Source: Marinospirillum sp. (GTDB lineage Bacteria; Pseudomonadota; Gammaproteobacteria; Pseudomonadales; Halomonadaceae). Taken from it: 10,524 bases of DNA. Below the pieces are notes generated by a model that was given only the letters and a program-made list of their open reading frames with translations, was not told where the DNA came from and did no database searches. The stretch spans positions 1 through 10,524 of the forward strand of contig SKIX01000079.1 in assembly GCA_007116195.1 (NCBI GenBank). Reading direction: 5' to 3'. Numbering within the stretch: the first letter of the stretch is position 1; each line of letters starts with the position of its first letter. Of the stretch, positions 5,532 to 10,524 are shown in pieces. The translations under genes and the position numbers were made by a program.

Positions 5532-6332
5532 CTACCCTTGCGCTGCCAGGCTAGGCAAGCGTTGGCGTACAGCTTCGTAAAGGCAGACACCTGCAGCAAC
5601 GGAAACATTAAGGCTGGAAACCTCTCCCGCCATGGGTAGGTAGACTAGCTGATCACAGTGCTCGCGAGTCAGGCGTCGCATCCCCTTGCCTTCGGCACCC
5701 ATAACGAGTGCAAGAGGGCGAGTCAGGTCGGCTGTGAAGACGCTGGTGCTGGTTTCACCCGCTGTGCCCAGAACCCAGATGCCATAGTCTGCCAAGCTGC
5801 GCAGAGTGCGTGCAAGATTTGTTACCTGAATCACCGGTAGCGTTTCAGCTGCACCGCAAGCGACTTTGCGAACAGTTGCATTCAGCCCAGCCGATTTGTC
5901 CTTGGGTACGACCAGGGCATCGGCACCTGCTGCTTCAGCACTGCGAATGCAAGCACCCAGGTTGTGCGGGTCGGTTACGCCATCTAGAACCAGTAGCAGT
6001 GCGGGGTGAGTCAGCTTTTCTAGCAGTTGCTCCAGGTCTTTTTCGCTGCCAGCTTGACGTGGTTGAGCCCAAGCCAGCACACCTTGATGCACGCCCGTTG
6101 TGTGCTCATCAAGCTCGGCGCGTTTTTTAAACTCTAAGGGTCGCTGTAGCGCTTCGGCTAAGTCAATCAGGTTTTGCAGGCGCTCATCTTGGCGCTCTAG
6201 GGCAACCCAGATTTGGTTGATTTCTTGCGGTCGGTGTTCAAGCAGGCTGCTGACCGCATGAATGCCATGAAAGCAGCCGAGCTGTTGCTCTGCTGCAGGT
6301 TTTTTGCGTGGTTTGCGTTTTCTATCGGTCAT
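5532..6332 (-). CDS. rlmB: 23S rRNA (guanosine-2'-O-)-methyltransferase RlmB
   Basis: This is a SPOUT-class (TrmH/SpoU) enzyme that methylates the ribose of a conserved guanosine (G2251 in E. coli) in the 23S P-loop, using S-adenosylmethionine. The substrate-binding N-domain is at about 18-95 (CFHGIHAVSSLLEHRP). The three SPOUT motifs are DPHNLGACIRSAEAAG (121-136, with N124 and R130), ALVMGAEGKGMRRL (208-221) and LPMAGEVSSLNVSVAAGV (232-249), which form the trefoil knot. At 266 residues it is about 20 longer than E. coli RlmB, mostly from a basic N-terminal extension (DRKRKPRKK, 3-11) that may help RNA binding. Its ATG is 3 bases after the rnr stop with only a weak purine-rich site, so it is probably translationally coupled to rnr, as commonly seen for this pair. 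Confidence 0.96.
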   Translation of the reverse strand: MTDRKRKPRKKPAAEQQLGCFHGIHAVSSLLEHRPQEINQIWVALERQDERLQNLIDLAEALQRPLEFKKRAELDEHTTGVHQGVLAWAQPRQAGSEKDLEQLLEKLTHPALLLVLDGVTDPHNLGACIRSAEAAGADALVVPKDKSAGLNATVRKVACGAAETLPVIQVTNLARTLRSLADYGIWVLGTAGETSTSVFTADLTRPLALVMGAEGKGMRRLTREHCDQLVYLPMAGEVSSLNVSVAAGVCLYEAVRQRLPSLAAQG

Positions 6333-6335
6333 TGT

Positions 6336-8858
6336 TTAATCTTTGGCTGCTTTTTTCTTGGCGCGTTCTTTTTTTCCGGGGCGGCTTTTGCGCTTCTTTT
6401 TAGCTTTGCTTTTCTTGTCTTTCTTGTCGTGTTTATCTGTTTTTTCAACCCGATTTTTTTTGTTCTTCTTAGCGGCTTTTTTGGCTTTTTTTACTGCTGC
6501 CTTGGGTGTTGCTACCTCACTGGCGGAGTTCTGGTCAGGCGCTTGGTCAGCCGTTTCAGCGGGTTTAACAGGCTGTTTAGCGGGGCGTTTACGCGGCTGA
6601 CGAGCAGGTGTGGGCAGCGTTTCTGTCAGGTCAAAGTCAATTTTGCGGTCGTCGAGGTTAACTCGGGAGACAAGGACTTCAACCTGGTCACCCAGTCGCC
6701 AACTGCGGCCGCTGCGCTCTCCTCTTAGGCGCTGCTTCTCTGGTTCAAAGCGGTAGTAGTCACCTGGCAGGGAGCTGATGTGGACCAAGCCTTCGACAAA
6801 AAACTCATTTAATTCAACAAACAAACCAAAGCCGACAACAGAAGCTACGCGTCCCTGAAAAACCTCGCCGACATGCGCAGATAAAAACTCACATTTAAGC
6901 CAGTCGGTTACATCACGCACTGCTTCATCAGCGCGACGCTCGGCCATTGAGCAGTGTTCACCCAGCTCCAGCATTTGCTGAGGGGTATAAGGCAGCCACT
7001 GTTGTAGCTTTTGTTTAGGCGTTGTTTCCAAGCGCTCTACATGGCTGGTTGGTTGGTCGCTACGGATAAGCCCACGCAGTGCACGGTGAATCAAAAGGTC
7101 TGGATAGCGGCGTATCGGCGAGGTGAAGTGAGCATAGGCGGGATAGGCAAGCCCAAAGTGACCTTCGTTAACTGGGGTGTAGACCGCTTGGCGCATAGAG
7201 CGCAGCATCATGGTTTGAATGATTTCTGCATCAGGGCGTTCGCGGATCTGATTAAAAACTTCCTGGTAGTCTTGCGGGCTGGGTTTTTCACCGCCACCCA
7301 AGCTAATGCCTAGTTCAGCTAAAAATGCACGCAGCGTTTCCAAGCGCTCAGCTTTGGGGCCTTCATGCACTCGGTAAAGGCCTGCCAACTGGTGTTTGTC
7401 TAAAAAGCGTGCTGTAGCGACATTGGCAACCAGCATACATTCTTCAATGATTTTATGAGCGTCATTGCGCACTACGGGAAGAATTTTTTCAATTTTGCTG
7501 TTAGCGCCGAAGACTATGCGTGTTTCCCGAGTTTCAAAATCAATGGCACCGCGCGCATCTCGTGCAGCTCTCAGAGCTTTATAGAGTTTATGCAGTTCAT
7601 ACAAACTGGGAAGAACTTTAGGGTAGTTCTCATAGAGGTATTGAGCTGACTCTGAAGCGGGTTCATCCAGTAAAGCCCCTACCTGAGTGTAGGTCAGTCT
7701 GGCTTGAGAGCGCATGACCCCTTCATAAAACTTGTAACGGGTTAATTTACCCTCCTTGCTGATGTTCATTTCACAGACCATGCACAGGCGGTCAACCTGA
7801 GGGTTGAGTGAACAGAGGCCATTGGATAGTGCCTCAGGCAACATGGGGATCACTCGCCCAGGAAAGTAGACGGAGGTAGCCCGTTTATGTGCTTCCTGGT
7901 CGAGAGGGGAGTTAACTGGAACATAGTGGGAAACATCGGCAATGGCTACCCAAAGCTTCCAGCCACCACTAGTACTAGGTTTACAGTAGACAGCATCATC
8001 AAAGTCTTTAGCATCTTCACCATCAATAGTGACCAGGGGCAGGGAGCGCAAATCCACTCGGTGCTTTTTGTCTTCGGATTTAACTTCGGTGCTTAACTCC
8101 TGGGCTTGCCTTAGTGCGGCTTCTGGCCACTCAAAGGGCAGGTTATAGCTGCGCAGTGCAATTTCTATTTCCATGCCTGGTGACATGAAATCACCAAGAA
8201 TTTCGGTGATACGGCCGGTTACTTTTTTGCGCGTTGCTGGGTGTTCGATGATTTCTACCTGTACCATTTCACCTTCTTTAGCACCCAGAAGCTGGTCAGG
8301 TGGAACTAACACCTCATGGTGAATGGAAGGGTTTTCTGGAATAACCAAGGCAAAGCCGCTGGATTGAAATTGCAAGCGACCGATGAGCTGTTTAACACCC
8401 CTTTCCAGAATTTCAACGACCAGACCTTCTCGGCGGCCGCGTCCATCTTTATTTGCTTCGCGAACCAAAACCAGGTCGCCATCCCAAACCTTGCGCATTT
8501 GTTTGTTGTGTAAAAACAGGTCGTTGCTGCCATCTTCTGGAATTAGAAAACCAAAACCATCGCGATGGGCCTGGACACGACCTTTGATTAGATCGAGCTT
8601 GCTGATTAGTGCATAGGCACCACGGCGATTAGCAAAGAGCTGGTTGTCTCTTAGCATGGCAAGCAGCCGGCGGCGTAGTGCTTCGATGGAATCGGGGTCG
8701 GTCATGCCGTAGGCTTGGCAGAGTTGGTCATGGGTTAATGGCCGACCGGCTTCTTCGAGGCACTGAAGGATGTATTCGCGGCTGGGAACAGGGTGGTCAT
8801 AAGTCCCTGCTTCTCTAACAGCTTGGGGGTCTTGATCCAGAGGCCAGGTGGCGGTCAT
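6336..8858 (-). CDS. rnr: Ribonuclease R
   Basis: This is a processive 3'-5' exoribonuclease that degrades structured RNA; it acts in rRNA quality control, mRNA decay and, with SmpB/tmRNA, on stalled transcripts. The 840 residues (E. coli 813) show the full domain order: winged helix (about 24-85), two cold-shock/OB domains (about 91-150 and 157-225), RNB catalytic domain (about 266-595), S1 domain (about 663-745) and a basic tail. The metal-binding aspartates are in TIDGEDAKDFDDAV (D279, D285, D287, D288). Other RNB signatures include YFPGRVIPMLPEALSNGLCSL (331-351) and AYAHFTSPIRRYPDLLIHR (574-592). Residues 786-840 are extremely lysine-rich (26 Lys and 4 Arg of 55). The ATG has AAGGA 8 bases upstream, and the upstream 30 bases contain a short hairpin. 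It leads the rnr-rlmB pair and is divergent from the tRNA-Leu genes. Confidence 0.98.
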   Translation of the reverse strand: MTATWPLDQDPQAVREAGTYDHPVPSREYILQCLEEAGRPLTHDQLCQAYGMTDPDSIEALRRRLLAMLRDNQLFANRRGAYALISKLDLIKGRVQAHRDGFGFLIPEDGSNDLFLHNKQMRKVWDGDLVLVREANKDGRGRREGLVVEILERGVKQLIGRLQFQSSGFALVIPENPSIHHEVLVPPDQLLGAKEGEMVQVEIIEHPATRKKVTGRITEILGDFMSPGMEIEIALRSYNLPFEWPEAALRQAQELSTEVKSEDKKHRVDLRSLPLVTIDGEDAKDFDDAVYCKPSTSGGWKLWVAIADVSHYVPVNSPLDQEAHKRATSVYFPGRVIPMLPEALSNGLCSLNPQVDRLCMVCEMNISKEGKLTRYKFYEGVMRSQARLTYTQVGALLDEPASESAQYLYENYPKVLPSLYELHKLYKALRAARDARGAIDFETRETRIVFGANSKIEKILPVVRNDAHKIIEECMLVANVATARFLDKHQLAGLYRVHEGPKAERLETLRAFLAELGISLGGGEKPSPQDYQEVFNQIRERPDAEIIQTMMLRSMRQAVYTPVNEGHFGLAYPAYAHFTSPIRRYPDLLIHRALRGLIRSDQPTSHVERLETTPKQKLQQWLPYTPQQMLELGEHCSMAERRADEAVRDVTDWLKCEFLSAHVGEVFQGRVASVVGFGLFVELNEFFVEGLVHISSLPGDYYRFEPEKQRLRGERSGRSWRLGDQVEVLVSRVNLDDRKIDFDLTETLPTPARQPRKRPAKQPVKPAETADQAPDQNSASEVATPKAAVKKAKKAAKKNKKNRVEKTDKHDKKDKKSKAKKKRKSRPGKKERAKKKAAKD

Positions 8859-8887
8859 GGAGTCTTCCTTATCAGTCTTAATGTAAG

Positions 8888-8905
8888 AGGTTTCCTGAGG
8901 AACCT
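8888..8905 (-). promoter_or_regulatory. Hairpin upstream of rnr
   Basis: On the - strand AGGTTCC (8905-8899) pairs with GGA-A-ACCT (8895-8888) around the 3-base loop TCA, a 7-bp stem with one bulged A. It lies about 30 bases before the rnr ATG. No clear rnr promoter is visible around it, so whether it is transcribed is unknown. It could affect rnr mRNA stability or translation. Confidence 0.35.
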
Positions 8906-8943
8906 GAAGTTAATAACACTCAGTCTAGCACGCTGCTTTGACA

Positions 8944-8988
8944 AAAAATTGAAAAAGAACTTGCACTGGTCAAATTAGATTGTAAAAT
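8944..8988 (+). promoter_or_regulatory. Probable promoter of the tRNA-Leu pair with A-tract UP element
   Basis: TTGCAC (8961-8966) and TAAAAT (8983-8988) are 16 bases apart; the -10 matches 5 of 6 positions. The A-rich stretch 8944-8959, directly upstream of the -35, is placed like an UP element. The bases after the -10 (AGCCAGCCG) form a GC-rich discriminator, as in stringently controlled stable RNA promoters. A start near 8995 lies about 10 bases before the first tRNA. Confidence 0.6.
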
Positions 8989-8996
8989 AGCCAGCC

Positions 8997-9098
8997 GTTG
9001 AGATGCCCAGGTGGCGGAATTGGTAGACGCGCTGGTTTCAGGTATCAGTGGCCGAAAGGCCGTGGAAGTTCGAGTCTTCTCCTGGGCACCATCTCAAC
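8997..9098 (+). other. Complementary 8-base flanks extending the acceptor stem of the first tRNA-Leu precursor
   Basis: GTTGAGAT (8997-9004) ends at the base before the mature 5' end. Its exact reverse complement ATCTCAAC (9091-9098) starts at the final A of the CCA. In the precursor the two could pair and stack on the acceptor stem, with only ACC (9088-9090) left out. The second tRNA has no such flanks. Confidence 0.6.
9005..9091 (+). tRNA. tRNA-Leu (anticodon CAG), first copy
   Basis: The 87-base gene has encoded CCA. The acceptor stem is GCCCAGG/CCTGGGC, 7 bp, with discriminator A. The anticodon arm is CTGGT-TTCAGGT-ATCAG with anticodon CAG, which reads CUG. The long variable arm GGCC-GAAA-GGCC identifies a class II tRNA, and the T arm is GGAAG-TTCGAGT-CTTCT. 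It is the first gene of a two-copy cluster divergent from rnr. A tRNA-Leu beside rnr is also known in Pseudomonas. Confidence 0.98.
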
Positions 9099-9122
9099 AG
9101 TCAACTTAGTCTAGCATTTATT

Positions 9123-9209
9123 GCCCAGGTGGCGGAATTGGTAGACGCGCTGGTTTCAGGTATCAGTGGCCGAAAGGCCGTGGAAGTTCGAGTCTTCTCC
9201 TGGGCACCA
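9123..9209 (+). tRNA. tRNA-Leu (anticodon CAG), second copy
   Basis: It is identical base for base to the first copy over all 87 positions, including the CCA, and begins 31 bases after it. The spacers are unrelated, which indicates gene duplication followed by selection or gene conversion on the tRNA only. There is no separate promoter of quality in the 31-base spacer, so both are probably processed from one transcript. Confidence 0.98.
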
Positions 9210-9225
9210 TTAAAGTCTAGCTAAG

Positions 9226-9256
9226 TTTGTTTCTCTCCCTGCTTTTTCTTCTCTCT
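9226..9256 (+). terminator. Polypyrimidine tract after the tRNA pair, possible Rho-dependent end
   Basis: All but two of 31 bases are C or T (G only at 9229 and 9241). No terminator hairpin is visible between the second tRNA and the djlA stop on the other strand. A C/T-rich, G-poor unstructured stretch would suit Rho loading or simple 3' trimming. This is placed here as a possibility only. Confidence 0.25.
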
Positions 9257-9278
9257 AAAATCTAACCAACTTTAAAAG

Positions 9279-10118
9279 TTAAATCTCTCTGGCTTTCTTA
9301 ATAAGCGCATAGGCTTGTTGAATTTCTTGTGCTCTCCATTTGGCTTTTTCCAAGGCTCGATCGGTTAAACCTTGCGCCATTAATTTGTCAGGGTGGTTCT
9401 GACTCATCAAGCGTCGATAGGCGAGTTTGATCTCCCGGTTACTTGCAGAAGAGTTGAGTCCCAGGGTTCTGTAAGCGCTAACCAGGGTGACTTGCGGCGA
9501 GGGTTTGCGCGTGTACTGGTGGCTTTGTTGCTCCTGCCTGGATTCAAAGCCTTTGGCTTGACGTAAGCGCCGATGGAGTCGGTCAAACTCAACTGGGCTG
9601 ATCTTAAGCGTCGTCAGAAAGCTTTGCAGGCGAGTTAACTGGGCCTCTTTAGGGCCACCATCGGCATAAGCCATTTGCAAAAGCTGCTCTAAAAAATCTA
9701 GTCTGCGTTCTTTGCGCGTTGCGTAGCGCTTTTGGAACTGCTCTAGATGAGGCTCTATCCTGGTGCTGGAAAGCTTGCCCTGGTTAAAGAGTGCTATAGC
9801 CTCTTGGCGGTCTTTGGGCTTGAGCTTCATGCGTTTAAATAATTTTTCAGCAGCTGCGATTTCTTGCGGTGAAACTCGCCCGTCTTGTTTGGCCAAGTGC
9901 CCTAAGCAGATAAACAAGGCTTCACGGTAGATGCGTTCACTGGGTTTGGGCAGGCGGCCTTTGGGTAAGCGAGCGAGCAAGGTGAAGAGTGAGCGGCGAT
10001 GATAGTCAAAGCTATGGCCCAGAATGACACCCAATGCAAAGCCGACCCAGCCGGCTAAAAAAAAGCCGATCAGTGCGCCCAGTGCCTTGCCTGCAAAAGT
10101 TGGAAAATTAAGCTTCAT
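9279..10118 (-). CDS. djlA: DjlA-type membrane-anchored J-domain co-chaperone
   Basis: DjlA is a type III DnaJ protein that anchors in the inner membrane and stimulates DnaK; in E. coli it affects envelope stress signalling. With the start at 10118 the protein has 279 residues (E. coli 271). A glycine-rich single membrane segment is at about 10-33 (GALIGFFLAGWVGFALGVILG). A TerB-like helical domain follows at about 60-180, with the paired motifs AKQDGRVSPQEI (76-87) and AYADGGPKEAQL (150-161). A C-terminal J domain spans about 212-279 with HPD at 242-244. The start is chosen because its ATG overlaps the murU stop as ATGA, which implies translational coupling. An in-frame ATG 54 bases further upstream would add a polar stretch before the membrane segment and overlap murU heavily. 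No convincing terminator follows. Confidence 0.93.
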   Translation of the reverse strand: MKLNFPTFAGKALGALIGFFLAGWVGFALGVILGHSFDYHRRSLFTLLARLPKGRLPKPSERIYREALFICLGHLAKQDGRVSPQEIAAAEKLFKRMKLKPKDRQEAIALFNQGKLSSTRIEPHLEQFQKRYATRKERRLDFLEQLLQMAYADGGPKEAQLTRLQSFLTTLKISPVEFDRLHRRLRQAKGFESRQEQQSHQYTRKPSPQVTLVSAYRTLGLNSSASNREIKLAYRRLMSQNHPDKLMAQGLTDRALEKAKWRAQEIQQAYALIKKAREI

Positions 10119-10524
10119 GCCAGCCGCTCTTGTAGCTCGGCCAGTCTGGCGGGTGTACCTATATCGATCCATTCCTGATCATGATAGTGAGCTGTGGCTA
10201 GCTGCTGCTCGATCAGCAGCCTTAACAGGGGCGCTAAAGGGAAGGCTTCACCTGCTTTAAGTGTTTTACCGTAAGCCTGGTGTAGGCGTTGTGCACTGAA
10301 GGCTTGTGGATGCAGTAAGCTGATGCCTGCAAAGGTCACGGGTTGAGATAAGGCGGTAGGCTGGTTGCTGAGTTGCGACTGGGCGTGTAAATGGAAGTCT
10401 CCCTGAGGGTTGTGTTCTGGGTTGGCCACCACGACCAGTTTTGCCAGCTGGCCTGCATCTAACTGCAGTTGGGGCAGAGGGTCACACCAAACGTCGCTAT
10501 TAACCAGCAAGAAGCTCTCTGCTC
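10115..10524 (-). CDS. murU: N-acetylmuramate-1-phosphate uridylyltransferase MurU, partial (5' end beyond right edge)
   Basis: MurU converts N-acetylmuramate 1-phosphate to UDP-MurNAc in the cell-wall recycling route that bypasses MurA and hence fosfomycin. About 135 C-terminal residues are present and the reading frame stays open to the window edge, so the N-terminal nucleotide-binding half is missing. Visible marks are ESFLLVNSDVWCD at the start of the fragment, matching the family FLLVNGDVWCD metal-site region with S for G, then TFAGISLLHPQAF, FPLAPLLRLLIEQ and the end WIDIGTPARLAELQERL. These fit MurU better than general glucose-1-phosphate transferases, and the pairing with a downstream djlA-like gene fits the amgK-murU region of Pseudomonas. 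Its TGA overlaps the djlA ATG. A generic NDP-sugar pyrophosphorylase remains possible. Confidence 0.82.
   Translation of the reverse strand, partial: AESFLLVNSDVWCDPLPQLQLDAGQLAKLVVVANPEHNPQGDFHLHAQSQLSNQPTALSQPVTFAGISLLHPQAFSAQRLHQAYGKTLKAGEAFPLAPLLRLLIEQQLATAHYHDQEWIDIGTPARLAELQERLA

Larger units (their letters stand above)
8922..9221 (+). repeat. Octamer AGTCTAGC, three direct copies around the tRNA-Leu genes
   Basis: Identical copies lie at 8922-8929, 9108-9115 and 9214-9221. The first two extend to a 12-base match with one difference (8919-8930 and 9105-9116). Copies two and three directly bracket the second tRNA, 7 bases before it and 4 bases after its CCA. The copies are not in register with the 118-base tRNA duplication, so they are not simply part of the duplicated unit. 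Confidence 0.6.

Noticed and set aside
6213..6728. 171-codon + strand open frame, Phe/Leu/Cys-rich and seemingly membrane-like
   Set aside because: It is antisense to the 3' end of rnr and the start of rlmB. The hydrophobic look comes from the complement of the lysine-rich RNase R tail (AAA/AAG read as TTT/CTT).
8938..8943. Perfect TTGACA as -35 of the tRNA promoter
   Set aside because: No -10-like hexamer lies 16-18 bases downstream; TTGCAC at 8961 with TAAAAT at 8983 is better placed.
8922..9221. Prophage or island attachment site at the tRNA-Leu genes
   Set aside because: There is no integrase, no cargo and no tRNA 3'-end fragment besides the two full genes; flanking genes are ordinary housekeeping genes.
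9268..9282. AACTTTAAAAGTT palindrome as a terminator for djlA
   Set aside because: The stem is only about 5 A/T pairs with no GC base and no following U-run.
10119..10172. Upstream in-frame ATG giving an 18-residue longer DjlA
   Set aside because: It would put a basic polar stretch before the membrane anchor and overlap murU by 58 bases. The ATGA overlap at 10115-10118 is the usual coupled start.
10508..10510. TTG as start of a complete 131-residue protein at the right edge
   Set aside because: The frame stays open to 10524, and the residues before it (ESFL) continue the MurU pattern, so the gene is truncated by the window.

Overview
This is a chromosomal housekeeping segment of a gammaproteobacterium. 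The gene order tRNA-Leu, rnr, rlmB, rpsF, rpsR, DUF2232 membrane gene, rplI, dnaB is the arrangement known from Pseudomonas and relatives. The murU-djlA pair at the right end is also a pseudomonad/oceanospirillad-type neighbourhood. There is no priB between rpsF and rpsR, unlike the enteric order. Base composition is moderate, and I see no mobile element, prophage, CRISPR array or defence gene. An Oceanospirillales/Pseudomonadales-like organism is a reasonable guess; the species is not identifiable from what I can see.

Layout, left to right. Positions 1-821 (-) hold the N-terminal two thirds of a TrpB-type tryptophan synthase beta chain that runs off the left edge. A 173-base divergent spacer follows. 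A two-gene + strand group comes next: a small DUF3392 membrane protein (995-1327) and an unrecognised Trp-rich soluble protein (1337-1825). It converges on dnaB with 6 bases between the stops. From 8858 down to 1832 everything is on the - strand: rnr, rlmB, then a 154-base leader, rpsF, rpsR, a DUF2232 membrane protein, rplI, a clear intrinsic terminator, and dnaB. Two identical tRNA-Leu(CAG) genes on the + strand (9005-9209) are divergent from rnr. The right end has djlA (-), overlapping by an ATGA the 3' part of murU, which runs off the right edge.

How the genes fit together. The central block is RNA and ribosome metabolism: RNase R (RNA decay and rRNA quality control), RlmB (23S rRNA 2'-O-methylation) and ribosomal proteins S6, S18 and L9. 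The replicative helicase DnaB is at the end. S6 and S18 bind 16S rRNA as a heterodimer, and in many bacteria that dimer also represses its own mRNA. The leader here has alternative hairpins, an anti-Shine-Dalgarno stretch and a CCG element beside the ribosome binding site. Separate hairpins sit exactly between rpsR and the membrane gene, and between rplI and dnaB, so output within one gene string is probably tuned at several RNA points.

I found no previously undescribed protein system. The most interesting material is in the non-coding RNA architecture: the rpsF leader, the intergenic hairpins, and the tandem tRNA-Leu genes with complementary precursor flanks and a thrice-repeated octamer. 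The unrecognised protein at 1337-1825, with an unusual arginine-rich C-terminus ending in a CxxC, also deserves a look. All RNA structures were found by eye and have no energy calculation or alignment behind them.
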